46,610 bases of DNA from Hyphomicrobiales bacterium (GCA_900466745.1 UBNE01000024.1:338-46947); one strand, 5' to 3'. Counted from the first letter of the stretch, positions 8,623 through 19,486 are shown. The notes: generated by a model not told the origin, from the letters alone. Made by a program: numbers and translations.

Positions 8623-10449
8623 TCACTCCACCGTGACGGACTTCGCCAGGTTGCGCGGCTGGTCGACGTCCTTGCCCATGAAGACGGCCGTCTGGTAGGC
8701 GATCATCTGGATCGGCAGGGCGTAGACGATCGGGGCGAAGGTCGGGTCCATCTCCGGCATCACGATCGTCGCCTCGGGCTCGATGCCGCATTCGGCGGCG
8801 CCCTTCGCATCGGTGATCAGGATGATGCGGCCGCCGCGCGCTGCGACCTCCTGCATGTTGGAGACGGTCTTCTCGTAGAGTGTGTCATGCGGCGCCACGA
8901 CGATCACCGGCATGTCCTCGTCGATCAGCGCGATCGGGCCGTGCTTCAGCTCGCCCGCCGCGTAACCTTCCGCGTGGATGTAGCTGATTTCCTTGAGCTT
9001 CAACGCGCCTTCAAGGGCCAGCGGGAAGCTGGTGCCGCGACCCAGATAGAGCACGTCCTTCGCCTTGGAGAGTTCGCGCGCGAGCTTCTCGATCTCGGGT
9101 TCCAGCTCCAGCGCCCGCGCCATCAGTCCCGGCAGCGAGATCAGGTGCTGCACATGGCCTGCCTCGTCCTGGGCCGAGAGCGTGCCGCGGGCACGGGCCG
9201 CGGCGAGCGCGAGCGACGCGAAAACCGCAAGCTGGCAGACGAAGGCCTTCGTCGAGGCGACGCCGATCTCCGGGCCGGCGAGCGTCTGCGCGACCGCATC
9301 GCTCTCGCGGGCGATGGTTGAGGTCGGCACGTTGACGACCGAGAGGATCGCCTGCCCGTTCTGGCGGGCATAGCGCAGACCGGCGAGCGTATCGGCGGTT
9401 TCACCGGACTGCGAGACGAAGAGCGCCAGGCCCTGGTCCGGCAGCGGCGCCTCGCGATAGCGGAACTCGGAGGCGACATCGATCTCGACCGGCAGGCGCG
9501 CCAGCTTCTCGAACCAGTATTTCGCGACGAGGCCGGCATAATAGGACGTGCCGCAGGCGCTGATCGTCAGGCGCGACAGGCTCTTCCAGTCGATCTTGTC
9601 GCCGAAGGGCAGCCGCACCGTGCCGCCGGCCATGTCGAGATACTGGGTCAGCGTATGGCCGACGACCTCGGGCTGCTCGTAGATCTCCTTCGCCATGAAA
9701 TGGCGGTGATTGCCCTTCTCGACCAGGAAGGCGCCGGCGGCGACGCGCTGGGCGCGGCGCTCCACCGGCGCGTTGCTCTTGTCGTAGAAGGTCGCGCCCT
9801 TGCGGTTGAGGACGACCCAGTCGCCCTCCTCGAGATAGGCGATGAGATTGGTGAAGGGCGCCAGCGCCAGCGCATCCGAGCCGAGATACATCTCGCCGTC
9901 GCCGACGCCGACCGCGAGCGGCGAGCCCTTGCGGGCGCCGATCAGCAGATCCTCCTCGCCCTGGAAGAGGAAGGCGAGCGCGAAGGCGCCGTTCAGCCGC
10001 GGCAGGCTGGCGGCCACGGCCTCGACCGGCGTCTTGCCGCGGTCGAGCTCCCGGGTGACGAGATGGGCGACGATCTCGGTGTCCGTCTCGGTCTCGAAGA
10101 CGTAGCCGTCGGCCTGCAGCTCGGCGCGCAATTCGCGGAAATTCTCGATGATGCCGTTATGGACGACCGCCAGCCTGTCCGTCGCATGCGGATGGGCGTT
10201 GGTCTCGTTGGGCTTGCCATGGGTCGCCCAGCGCGTATGGCCGATGCCGATCAGCCCTTCGAGCGGCTCGTTGGAGAGGCGGACCTCGAGATTGCGCAGC
10301 TTGCCCTCGGCGCGGCGGCGCGCGAGCTTGCCGGATTCCAGCGTCGCGACGCCCGCCGAGTCATAGCCGCGATATTCGAGCCGCCGCAGAGCCTCGACGA
10401 CCTGGATCGCGACCGCTTCCTTGCCCAGAATCCCGACGATGCCGCACAT
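8623..10449 (-). CDS. glmS: Glutamine-fructose-6-phosphate aminotransferase (isomerizing)
   Basis: GlmS converts fructose-6-phosphate and glutamine to glucosamine-6-phosphate, the first committed step of UDP-GlcNAc synthesis for peptidoglycan and LPS. The 608-residue product begins MCGIVGILG, so Cys2 is the N-terminal nucleophile of the glutaminase domain (about 1-220; HNGIIENFRELR is visible). Two SIS isomerase domains follow, near 288-430 (SACGTSYYAG, SQSGETADT) and 460-600 (LGRGTSFPLALEGALKLKEI), and the end is the conserved LAKSVTVE. It lies 119 nt downstream of glmU on the same strand, so glmU-glmS is probably one unit with a possible internal promoter. I see no glmS ribozyme, which belongs to Gram-positive bacteria. 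Confidence 0.98.
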   Translation of the reverse strand: MCGIVGILGKEAVAIQVVEALRRLEYRGYDSAGVATLESGKLARRRAEGKLRNLEVRLSNEPLEGLIGIGHTRWATHGKPNETNAHPHATDRLAVVHNGIIENFRELRAELQADGYVFETETDTEIVAHLVTRELDRGKTPVEAVAASLPRLNGAFALAFLFQGEEDLLIGARKGSPLAVGVGDGEMYLGSDALALAPFTNLIAYLEEGDWVVLNRKGATFYDKSNAPVERRAQRVAAGAFLVEKGNHRHFMAKEIYEQPEVVGHTLTQYLDMAGGTVRLPFGDKIDWKSLSRLTISACGTSYYAGLVAKYWFEKLARLPVEIDVASEFRYREAPLPDQGLALFVSQSGETADTLAGLRYARQNGQAILSVVNVPTSTIARESDAVAQTLAGPEIGVASTKAFVCQLAVFASLALAAARARGTLSAQDEAGHVQHLISLPGLMARALELEPEIEKLARELSKAKDVLYLGRGTSFPLALEGALKLKEISYIHAEGYAAGELKHGPIALIDEDMPVIVVAPHDTLYEKTVSNMQEVAARGGRIILITDAKGAAECGIEPEATIVMPEMDPTFAPIVYALPIQMIAYQTAVFMGKDVDQPRNLAKSVTVE

Positions 10450-10568
10450 GGCGAACCTTTCCAGCCGTTGTTACCGGCCATCCGCATAGCCAGGAAAGGG
10501 CCGCCTGCCCAATCACTATGCGTGACGAACTGTGAATGGAAACCCGCGGAGCCAAGCTGTCTTCCGGG

Positions 10569-11945
10569 CTATTCTACCGCTTTTTTAGCCGCCTTGCGAG
10601 CGGCCGCCGCTTCGCGGAAGCTCCTGGCCCAGCCTTCCTTCTCGACCTGCCGCCCGCGGCCGACCGCGAGCGCGTCCGGCTTGACGTCCGCGGTGATGAC
10701 CGAGCCCGAGCCGACATAGGCGCCCTCGCCGATGGTGACGGGCGCGACGAGGGAGGAATTCGAGCCGACGAAGGCCCCGGCGCCGATCGTCGTCCTCGCC
10801 TTGGCGAAGCCGTCATAGTTGCAGGTGATGGTGCCGGCGCCGATATTCGCCGCCGCGCCGATCGAGGCGTCGCCGATATAGGTCAGGTGGTTGACCTTGG
10901 CGCCGGCGCCGATCTCGGCGGCCTTGATCTCCACGAAATTGCCGGCCTTGGCCTTTTCCGCGAGCTTCGCGCCGGGGCGCAGGCGGGCGAAGGGGCCGAC
11001 CATCGCGCCCGGCCCGACCTGCGCGCCCTCCAGATGCGAGAAGGCGTGGATCACGGCGCCGTCGGCGATGCGGACGCCGGGCAGGAAGACGCAGTTCGGC
11101 TCGATCAGGACGTCGCGTCCGACCTGCGTGTCGAAGCTGAAGAAGACCGTCTCGGGAGCGATCAGCGTGGCGCCCTCGGCCATGACCTCGAGGCGCCGGC
11201 GCCGCTGGAATTCGGCTTCCGCGGCAGCGAGCTGGGCGCGGTCGTTCACACCCTGGACCTCGCTCTCCGGCGCCCGCAGCACCGCCGCCCCGAGCCCGCG
11301 CGCGCGGGCGGCCGCGACCGCGTCGGTCAGATAGAACTCGCCCTGGGCGTTGTCGTCGCCGATCGCGTCCAGGATCGCGAGCGCGTGCTCCCCCGCCAGC
11401 GCCATCAGCCCGGCATTGCAGAGCGTGATCGCGCGCTGTTCCGGCGAGGCGTCCTTGTGCTCGACGATGGCCTCCAGCCCGCCGTCGCGCTCGATCAGCC
11501 GGCCATAGCCGGTCGGGTCCCCGGCCTCGAAGCCCAGCGCCACGACCGCCGCGCCCTTGGCCAGAGCGGCACGCAGCGCGGCGAAGGTCTCCGGCCGCAC
11601 CAGCGGCGTGTCGCCGAAGGCGACGATGACGTCGTCATAGCCCCGCAGCAGGCTCTCCCGCGCCGCGAGCACCGCATGGGCGGTGCCGCGCCGCTCGTGC
11701 TGGACCGCGAGCGCGGCGGCCGGAAAGCGCTCCCGCACCTCGCGCGCGACCTCGGGCCGGTCCGGGCCGATCACCACCGTCGCGGCCTCGGCGCCGGCCG
11801 CCGCGACAGCCGCCAGCACATGGCCGAGCAGCGAGCGTCCGCCGACCTCGTGCAGCACCTTCGGGCGCAGGGAGCGCATGCGCGTGCCCTCCCCGGCCGC
11901 CAGGATCACGGCGAGGCAGGAGCGGGCAGGCTGCATTTCGGTCAT
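10569..11945 (-). CDS. glmU: Bifunctional GlcNAc-1-P uridyltransferase / GlcN-1-P acetyltransferase
   Basis: GlmU acetylates glucosamine-1-phosphate and joins it to UTP, giving UDP-GlcNAc. The 458-residue product has the nucleotidyltransferase motif LAAGEGTRM at residues 15-23 with the following [11 protein letters not shown], then a C-terminal left-handed beta-helix of hexapeptide repeats (from about 260) ending in the acetyltransferase site VNHLTYIGD, in which H353 matches the catalytic histidine of the family. The ATG at 11945 was chosen because it starts just before the nucleotide-binding motif and has AGGGAAA upstream; an in-frame start at 12059 adds about 38 atypical residues. It precedes glmS on the same strand and diverges from opgG. 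glmM, the intermediate enzyme, is not in the window. Confidence 0.97.
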   Translation of the reverse strand: MTEMQPARSCLAVILAAGEGTRMRSLRPKVLHEVGGRSLLGHVLAAVAAAGAEAATVVIGPDRPEVAREVRERFPAAALAVQHERRGTAHAVLAARESLLRGYDDVIVAFGDTPLVRPETFAALRAALAKGAAVVALGFEAGDPTGYGRLIERDGGLEAIVEHKDASPEQRAITLCNAGLMALAGEHALAILDAIGDDNAQGEFYLTDAVAAARARGLGAAVLRAPESEVQGVNDRAQLAAAEAEFQRRRRLEVMAEGATLIAPETVFFSFDTQVGRDVLIEPNCVFLPGVRIADGAVIHAFSHLEGAQVGPGAMVGPFARLRPGAKLAEKAKAGNFVEIKAAEIGAGAKVNHLTYIGDASIGAAANIGAGTITCNYDGFAKARTTIGAGAFVGSNSSLVAPVTIGEGAYVGSGSVITADVKPDALAVGRGRQVEKEGWARSFREAAAARKAAKKAVE

Positions 11946-12231
11946 GTTTTTCGTTTCCCTTGCGGGGCGGCCGCCGAAGGGCGGTCGATCCGGCGCATGA
12001 TGGCGTTGCAGGGCGCGTGGATAGCCGATCCGCGCGACATTTGCCAAAGTCAATCGCATGATCGGAGGGGCGAGACGATGAGCGTCGAGACAGCACAGGC
12101 CCGGTAGCCTGCGGCCGGATTCAACAAAAGCAGGTGCCGCGCGCTTTTCCGCGCGCCGGCGCTTTCCACCCGTATTGGAAATGCTCTAGAAGCGCGGAGG
12201 ACGAGGGCGTCGTCCGCGTAGTTTGGACCAC
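11946..12231. other. Divergent intergenic region glmU/opgG
   Basis: This 286-nt divergent region must hold the promoters of glmU and opgG. I cannot place confident -35/-10 elements. The word ATGCTCTAG at 12181-12189 is the inverse of CTAGAGCAT, which bounds the double-hairpin element at 16897-17008, so a fragment of that repeat family probably lies around 12150-12190. GGAGG occurs at 12196-12200 but is about 31 nt before the opgG ATG, too far for a normal ribosome binding site. Confidence 0.5.
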
Positions 12232-13791
12232 ATGGCGAAGTCTTTGAATCGCAGACAATTTCTGGAAGCCGCTGCCGGCGGCGCGGCGCTGGCGTCCCTG
12301 GCGGCCTCCGCATCCGCCCAGGCGCCGACCGGGGCCGCAGCCTTCAACATCCCCAGCCTCGGCAACGGGCAGCGCTTCGACGCCGGCCTGGTCGTCGACG
12401 CCGCGCGCATGCTCGCGCAGAAACCGCTGATTCCGCTGACGGCGACGGATCTGCCGGAAGGCTACGCCTCCCTGCCCTTCGACCAGTATTCCGGCATCCG
12501 GATGCAGCCCGGCGCGACGATCTGGGCGGGCGAGAATCGCGGCTTCACCGTCGAGCCGCTGCATCGCGGCTATGTCTTCTCCAATCCGGTCAGCCTCTTC
12601 ACCGTCGAGGACGACATGATTCGGCGCGTCGCCTTCGACCGCGCCAAGTTCGACTATGGCCGGGTCGCCCCGCCGCCGGACAATGCCGACCTGCAATTCT
12701 CCGGCATGCGGATCTCGGCCGGGCTGGAGCGCCCCTTCGAGGTCGCGAGCTTCCAGGGCGCCACCTTCTTCCGGGCGATCGCGCGGGGCCAGAATTTCGG
12801 CGCCATGGCGCGCGCGCTGATCCTGCGCCCCGGCGAGCAGCGCGGCGAGGAGATCCCGTTCTTCCGCGCCTTCTGGATCGAGCGGCCGAACCCGGCGACG
12901 GCCGCGCTCGTGATTCACGGGCTGCTCGATTCCGAAAGCGTCAGCGGCGCGGTGCGGATGACGCTGCGCCCCGGGGACGTCACCTATGTCGACGTCGAGA
13001 CCACGCTGTTCGCGCGGCAGGCGCTGGACCATGTCGGCTTCGGCTGCGCCACGGCGAGCTTCCTGTCCGGCCCGCAAAGCCGGCGCACCTTCGACGACAT
13101 TCGTCCGGCGATCCACGAGGTTTCGGGCGTGCAGATGGAATCGGGTGGTGGCGAATGGATCTACCGCCCGGTCAACAACCCCACGGCCCTTCAGGTCTCC
13201 TCCTTCGTCGACCAGAATCCCAAGGGCTTCGGGCTCGTGCAGCGCGAGCGCGATCCGGCCGCCTTCCAGGACGACGACCAGCGCTTCGAGCTGCGGCCCA
13301 GCGTCTGGATGCAGCCGCTCGGCGATTGGGGCGCGGGCTCGGTCCAGTTGATCGAGATCCCGAGCGAGGCCGAGCCGAACCGCAACATCATCATGTACTG
13401 GCGGCCGAAGCAGGCGCTCGCCGCCGGCAGCGAGACGGCGATCAGCTACCGCCAGGCCTGGTGCTGGCAGCCGCCCGACCGGCCCGACCTCGCCGTCGCG
13501 ACCCGCGTGCGGCAGGGCAAGGGCTCGCAGGGGCGCCGCCGGCGCTTCCTCGTCGAGTTCACCGGCGACAGGCTCGCGGATGCCGGCATCGTGGCGGCGA
13601 CCCGCGCCGCGATCACGACCCAACCGGGCAGCATCCAGAACGTCCGCCTGTGGCCCTATCCCGAGCGCAAGCTGATGCGCGTCGGCTTCGAGGTCGACCC
13701 GGGCAACGACAATCTCTGCGAGCTCCGGCTCGTCCTGCAAGCGGGCGGCCAGCCCGTCTCGGAAACCTGGTTGAACCGATGGACGTGGTAG
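12232..13791 (+). CDS. opgG: Periplasmic glucan biosynthesis protein OpgG/OpgD family
   Basis: This periplasmic protein shapes or branches osmoregulated periplasmic glucans made by OpgH. The 519-residue product begins with a likely Tat signal: N-R-R-Q-F-L-E around R7-R8, then an alanine-rich hydrophobic stretch ending SASAQA near residue 30. The mature part fits the MdoG superfamily (LPEGYASLPFDQYSGIRMQP, FRAFWIERP, VNNPTALQVSSF). A Tat signal is more typical of OpgD than of E. coli OpgG, so the symbol is by context with opgH. The start is ATG 12232; an in-frame TTG at 12223 is possible and neither has a good ribosome binding site. It overlaps opgH by 13 nt. Confidence 0.9.
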   Translation: MAKSLNRRQFLEAAAGGAALASLAASASAQAPTGAAAFNIPSLGNGQRFDAGLVVDAARMLAQKPLIPLTATDLPEGYASLPFDQYSGIRMQPGATIWAGENRGFTVEPLHRGYVFSNPVSLFTVEDDMIRRVAFDRAKFDYGRVAPPPDNADLQFSGMRISAGLERPFEVASFQGATFFRAIARGQNFGAMARALILRPGEQRGEEIPFFRAFWIERPNPATAALVIHGLLDSESVSGAVRMTLRPGDVTYVDVETTLFARQALDHVGFGCATASFLSGPQSRRTFDDIRPAIHEVSGVQMESGGGEWIYRPVNNPTALQVSSFVDQNPKGFGLVQRERDPAAFQDDDQRFELRPSVWMQPLGDWGAGSVQLIEIPSEAEPNRNIIMYWRPKQALAAGSETAISYRQAWCWQPPDRPDLAVATRVRQGKGSQGRRRRFLVEFTGDRLADAGIVAATRAAITTQPGSIQNVRLWPYPERKLMRVGFEVDPGNDNLCELRLVLQAGGQPVSETWLNRWTW

Positions 13792-15965
13792 ACGCACCCC
13801 GCCCGACTCCGGCCGCGCCCGAGATGCGCGCGATCGTCTCGCGCGAACCGGCGACGCCGGACGAGAACCGGCTCGTCATGCCGGTGCAGTCCTTCCGGAG
13901 CTGGAAGGCGTCGGACCGGCGCCAGCCGGCCCAGCCGCACAACTGGCGGACGCCCTGGCTCCAGCGGCTCTTCGTCTTCGGCGGCGGGCTGGCGCTGACC
14001 GCCTTTGGCGCCTGGGAAATGTACCATGTCGTGTCGGTCAGCCGCACGACCTCGCTGCAGTACGTGCTGCTCGCGCTGTTCACGATCAACTTCTCCTGGA
14101 TCGCGCTCGCCTTCACCAGCGCGATCCTCGGCTTCTTCGGGGTGCTGTTCGGCGTCGGCCGGGCGGAGCGGGCCGAAACCCTGCAGCACCGCACCGTCGT
14201 GGTGATGCCGATCTACAACGAATCCTCGGCCAGGACCTTCGCGGCGGTCGCCGCCATCCGCGAATCCGTCGAGGCGACCGGGCTCGGCGACCATTTCGAC
14301 TATTTCATCGTCTCCGACACCACCAATCCCGACATCTGGATCTCGGAGGAACGAGCCTTCCTCGCCCTGCGCGAACGGCTCGGCCCTGAATCGCGGGTCT
14401 ATTATCGCCATCGGCCGAAGAACCATCACCGCAAGGCCGGCAACATCGCCGATTTCGTGACACGCTGGGGCGGGCATTACGAGCACATGATCGTGCTCGA
14501 CGCCGACAGCCTGATGACCGGGAGCTGCATCGTGCGCCTCGCCGCCGCGATGGAGGCCGACCCGGATGCCGGCATCATCCAGTCGCTGCCGCTGATCATC
14601 AACCGCAACACCTTCTTCGCGCGGCTCCAGCAGTTCGCGGCGCGGGTCTACGGCCCGGTCATCGCGACCGGCCTCGCCATGTGGTCGGGCCGCGACGGCA
14701 ACTACTGGGGCCACAACGCCATCATCAGGACGCGGGCCTTCGCCGAGCATTGCGGCCTGCCGGACCTCAAGGGCAAGCCGCCCTTCGGCGGCCATGTGCT
14801 CAGCCACGACTTCGTCGAGGCGGCGCTGATCCGCCGCGCCGGCTGGTCGGTCTACATGCTGCCGGACCTGACGGGCTCCTACGAGGAAAGCCCGCCCTCG
14901 CTGATCGACATCTCGGTGCGCGACCGGCGCTGGTGCCAGGGCAACCTCCAGCATGCGCGGATCATCGGCGCCAAGGGCTTCGTGCTGCCGACGCGGCAGC
15001 ATTTCGCCACCGGCATCATGGGCTACCTCGCCTCGCCCTTCTGGCTGATGCAGCTCGTGGTCGGCATCCTGATCGTGCTGCAGGTCAACTACGCGCGGCC
15101 CGAGTACTTCACCCAGGAATTCACCCTCTTCCCGGTCTGGCCGCGCTTCGACCCCGAGCGCGCCTTGCGCCTCTTCGCCATCACCATGGCGATCCTGCTG
15201 GCGCCGAAGCTGTTCGGCCTGCTGCTGACGCTGTTCAACAACCGGCTGCGCCGCGCCGGCGGCGGCGCCATCAGGCTCGTCCTGTCCTCGCTGCTGGAGG
15301 TGCTGTTCTCGGCCTTCTTCGCGCCGATCATGATGCTGATCCAGTCCGGCTCGGTCTTCCAGATCCTGCTCGGGCGCGATACGGGCTGGAACCCGCAGCG
15401 CCGCGACGACGGCTCGATCCCGCTCAACGACATCATCCGGCGGCACCGCACCCATACCGTGCTCGGCGTGGTGACCGGCCTCTCGGCCTTCATGATCGCG
15501 ACCTCGCTCTTCGCCTGGATGTCGCCCACCATCGTCGGCCTGGTGCTGGCGATCCCGCTGTCCTGGGCCTCGGGCCAGCTCGCCATCGGGCTCTGGCTCA
15601 AGCGCCGCGGCCTGCTGCTGACGCCGGAAGAGGGCGAGCCGCCGGCCGTCGCCCTGCGCGCCAACGAATTGCAGACGGAATTCGCCAAGGCCGGCTTCGA
15701 CGATGCCGACGGGCTGAAGGCGATCCATGCCGACGCCGAGCTCCGGCACGCGCATGAGCTGATGCTGCCGGACGCGCAGCCGCGGCGGCGCGGCGAGATC
15801 GACCCCGAGCGCGCCGTGGCCCAGGCGAAGCTCGTCGACGCCGAGACGATCGAGGACGCGGCGATCTGGCTGAAGCCGAAAGAGCGCATGGTCGTGCTGC
15901 ACGACCGCGCGCTGATCGGGCTGCTGTCGACGCTGCCGAGCGAGCGGGCCGAGAGCGCGGCCTGA
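13779..15965 (+). CDS. opgH: Glucan glucosyltransferase OpgH (MdoH)
   Basis: OpgH is an inner-membrane family 2 glycosyltransferase that polymerises glucose from UDP-glucose and exports the chain as osmoregulated periplasmic glucan. The 728-residue product has N-terminal membrane helices (about 65-135), a cytoplasmic catalytic domain starting VVVMPIYNES, the DAD metal-binding motif at 241-243, a family-typical GHNAIIRTRAF stretch, and RDRRW at 381-385 as the Q/RxxRW motif. Several membrane helices follow. The ATG at 13779 lies inside the last codons of opgG (13-nt overlap), implying translational coupling. The C-terminal tail (after about 610) is charged and cytoplasmic. It ends 13 nt from the convergent VOC gene. 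Confidence 0.95.
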   Translation: MDVVDAPRPTPAAPEMRAIVSREPATPDENRLVMPVQSFRSWKASDRRQPAQPHNWRTPWLQRLFVFGGGLALTAFGAWEMYHVVSVSRTTSLQYVLLALFTINFSWIALAFTSAILGFFGVLFGVGRAERAETLQHRTVVVMPIYNESSARTFAAVAAIRESVEATGLGDHFDYFIVSDTTNPDIWISEERAFLALRERLGPESRVYYRHRPKNHHRKAGNIADFVTRWGGHYEHMIVLDADSLMTGSCIVRLAAAMEADPDAGIIQSLPLIINRNTFFARLQQFAARVYGPVIATGLAMWSGRDGNYWGHNAIIRTRAFAEHCGLPDLKGKPPFGGHVLSHDFVEAALIRRAGWSVYMLPDLTGSYEESPPSLIDISVRDRRWCQGNLQHARIIGAKGFVLPTRQHFATGIMGYLASPFWLMQLVVGILIVLQVNYARPEYFTQEFTLFPVWPRFDPERALRLFAITMAILLAPKLFGLLLTLFNNRLRRAGGGAIRLVLSSLLEVLFSAFFAPIMMLIQSGSVFQILLGRDTGWNPQRRDDGSIPLNDIIRRHRTHTVLGVVTGLSAFMIATSLFAWMSPTIVGLVLAIPLSWASGQLAIGLWLKRRGLLLTPEEGEPPAVALRANELQTEFAKAGFDDADGLKAIHADAELRHAHELMLPDAQPRRRGEIDPERAVAQAKLVDAETIEDAAIWLKPKERMVVLHDRALIGLLSTLPSERAESAA

Positions 15966-15978
15966 AGGCCGCGCCGGC

Positions 15979-16860
15979 TCAGGCCGGCTCGAAGGCGACC
16001 ATGCAGCCCATCGCGTCCCCGGCCTGGACGAAGACCCGCTCCTCGTTCTGGACGAAGGGGATTCCGGCCGCGGTCAGTCGCTCCGCCACCGCCTCCAGAT
16101 CCGGCACCGAGACGCAGAAGCCGAGGAAGCGGGCCGGCGTCGTGTCGGGCTCGACCTGATAGGCGCCCTGCGCGGTCTCGGGGTCGAGCACGTCGAGGCG
16201 GCCGCGCGGCAGGGCGAGCACATAGTCCTCGTTGCCTTCGAGCACCTCGGCGCCGCCGCTGAAGGCGGTGAGGAAGGCGCGATGCGCGGCGGGAACGTCG
16301 GCCAGCATCACCGCCGAGGACAGCGCCGTGGCGCCGTTCGGGTGCTGCTGGAAATCCGGGTTCCAGAAGTTCTGCGGCTCGAGCTGCCGGCAGACGAAGA
16401 AGCCGCATTCCGGCGCCTTCGGGTCGGCGGCGAAGGCGAGCTCGAAGGCGACCCTGACCGCGGAGCCGTCCGGCCGGCGGGCCTCGCGCTCGAAGAAGAA
16501 CGGCTCGTAATCGCCGATCCCGGCCGCCTTGAACGCCGCCGCGTCCGCCTTGGCGTCCCGGCTTTCGAGCACCAGCATGGACAGCCCCTCGCCCTGCCCG
16601 GCCAGGGCGTCGCGCACGAAGGCGCCGAAGGAGAAGCTGCGCGCGCCGGCCGGCGGGATGGCGCCGGGATCGACGACCGTCACCAGCTCGAGGAAGGAGC
16701 CGGGGAACTGGACGATCCGATTCTCCGTGCCCCAGGGGTGGCGGTTGCGCGCGCCGACCCGGAAGCCGAGCTTCTCGTAGAAGGCGCCGGCCGCGTCGAG
16801 GTCGCGGACGCCGATGACGAGATGGTCGAGGCCCCGGGGTGCGGGAGCGTTGGCAGGCAT
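15979..16860 (-). CDS. VOC-fold (glyoxalase/dioxygenase superfamily) protein
   Basis: A 293-residue protein with VOC-type (vicinal oxygen chelate) modules: RGLDHLVIGVRDLDAAGAFY at the N-terminus with GTENRIVQFPGSFLELV, and a second module starting FLGFCVSVPDLEAVAERLTA near residue 235. The N-terminal H13 and E58 (in FLELV) are candidate metal ligands. The layout resembles the glyoxalase-like PF13468 group. No substrate can be assigned. The ATG at 16860 is preceded by a purine-rich stretch. It is convergent with opgH, and its upstream region holds a double-hairpin repeat. It may be monocistronic. Confidence 0.85.
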   Translation of the reverse strand: MPANAPAPRGLDHLVIGVRDLDAAGAFYEKLGFRVGARNRHPWGTENRIVQFPGSFLELVTVVDPGAIPPAGARSFSFGAFVRDALAGQGEGLSMLVLESRDAKADAAAFKAAGIGDYEPFFFEREARRPDGSAVRVAFELAFAADPKAPECGFFVCRQLEPQNFWNPDFQQHPNGATALSSAVMLADVPAAHRAFLTAFSGGAEVLEGNEDYVLALPRGRLDVLDPETAQGAYQVEPDTTPARFLGFCVSVPDLEAVAERLTAAGIPFVQNEERVFVQAGDAMGCMVAFEPA

Positions 16861-16896
16861 GGCAGACCCTTTCGGCAGGCTGGTCGGGCCGAAAGG

Positions 16897-17008
16897 CTAG
16901 AGCATCGGACCGAAAAGTGGAATCCACTTTTCGGAAAAATCCGATGCACCAACAATGAGATAGATCATCGTTACCGCGTCCGAAAGGACGCGCGATGATC
17001 TAGAGCAT
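16897..17008. repeat. Double-hairpin intergenic element flanked by CTAGAGCAT
   Basis: Two hairpins lie between 9-nt direct repeats CTAGAGCAT at 16897-16905 and 17000-17008. The first (16902-16947) pairs GCATCGGA with TCCGATGC outside and CCGAAAAGTGGA (16910-16921) with TCCACTTTTCGG (16923-16934) inside around one base. The second (16963-17000) pairs GATCATCG with CGATGATC and GCGTCC with GGACGC around a GAAA loop. It lies between the VOC gene and pyrG. Elements of this kind recur in Hyphomicrobiales genomes, to my knowledge. A further weak stem (AGAGC 17002-17006 / GCTCT 17027-17031) follows. Confidence 0.8.
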
Positions 17009-17083
17009 TTTCCGATCGCTTTGAAAGCTCTATGCGCGGGATGCCGACGGCAGGCGCCCCGGGGGGCGCGGCCTCGCGCCGCC

Positions 17084-18718
<1,635 letters not shown>

Positions 18719-18792
18719 TCACCTCTATCGCCACGGGTTCGATTCGCTAAGCGCTTGCAGAGCAGTCCCGCCTTGCCCTGAGCGCTTGTCCA

Positions 18793-18817
18793 CAAAGAGA
18801 AGGCCGGTCGCCCGGCC
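18793..18817 (-). terminator. Second (distal) hairpin terminator after secG
   Basis: Read on the minus strand, GGCCGG (inverse of 18812-18817) pairs with CCGGCC (inverse of 18802-18807) around a 4-nt loop and is followed by TTCTCTTTGT. It repeats the design of the structure 37 nt upstream in the transcript, giving tandem terminators between secG and pyrG. Confidence 0.6.
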
Positions 18818-18829
18818 CGCCCTCACATC

Positions 18830-18856
18830 AAAAGAGAAGGGCCGGTCACCCGGCCC
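18830..18856 (-). terminator. First (proximal) hairpin terminator after secG
   Basis: On the minus strand GGGCCGG (inverse of 18850-18856) pairs with CCGGCCC (inverse of 18839-18845) around GTGA and is followed by TTCTCTTTTG. This is a good intrinsic terminator about 70 nt after the secG stop. The near copy at 18793-18817 shares both stem and tail, suggesting local duplication. Confidence 0.68.
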
Positions 18857-18926
18857 CTGCCAAGATCGTCCTGTCCGGCGGGTCCTTCTCGCAACAGCGG
18901 AAACCGCTCCTGCGGGACCGGCCGCC

Positions 18927-19340
18927 TCACTGCTGCGGCGCCGCCGGCGGCGAAGGGGGCTGCGCCCCGCCCTGCGTCTGGTTCTGGAGCTGGCGCAACT
19001 GGTCGAGCACGCCGCCCGCATTGGGCGCGGCCGGCGCCGCGGGCTGGCCCGGATTGGCCGGCGCGGTCGTGGCCGGAGCGCCGTCGATGATCGAACGCTG
19101 CTCGCGGCCGCGATTGGCCATCACGGCCAGCACGATCGAGGTCAGGAAGAACAGGCCGGCGAGGATCGCGGTGGCCCGCGTCAGCGCGTTGGCCTGGCCG
19201 CGGCCGGTCATGAAGCCGCCGACGCCGCCGCCACCGCCGGAGCCCATGCCGAGGCCGCCGCCCTCGGAGCGCTGCAGCAGCACGACGCCGACGAGCGCGA
19301 CGACGATGATCAGATGGATGACGATGAGAACGTTCTGCAT
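18927..19340 (-). CDS. secG: Preprotein translocase subunit SecG
   Basis: SecG is the small accessory subunit of the SecYEG export channel. The 137-residue product has the family pattern: a first membrane helix at the N-terminus (MQNVLIVIHLIIVVALVGVV), the conserved LLQRSEGGGLGMG loop, a glycine-rich stretch, and a second helix near 57-76 (ATAILAGLFFLTSIVLAVMA). A Pro/Ala/Gln-rich tail of about 55 residues follows, as is common in alphaproteobacteria. The ATG at 19340 was chosen because the first helix begins there; the upstream in-frame extension is arginine-rich and not SecG-like. tpiA lies upstream on the same strand, 242 nt away across a palindromic repeat; pyrG follows after tandem terminators. 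Confidence 0.95.
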   Translation of the reverse strand: MQNVLIVIHLIIVVALVGVVLLQRSEGGGLGMGSGGGGGVGGFMTGRGQANALTRATAILAGLFFLTSIVLAVMANRGREQRSIIDGAPATTAPANPGQPAAPAAPNAGGVLDQLRQLQNQTQGGAQPPSPPAAPQQ

Positions 19341-19486
19341 GATCTCACGAAATGGGCATGGCGCGGGCCGCCGCCAAGGGCGGTCCGCTCCTCCTCGAAG
19401 GGCGAGGCGAATTCGGCCGGGCACATAGCACGCGCTTTCCGGCTGCGCCACCCCTTGGACGTCGGTTGTCGAGGCTCGTCATCCAC

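Noticed and set aside
12121..13797. Minus-strand open frame of about 558 codons opposite opgG
   Set aside because: opgG is secure on the plus strand by signal peptide and family motifs; the opposite frame is low-complexity Arg/Ala/Asp/Gly.
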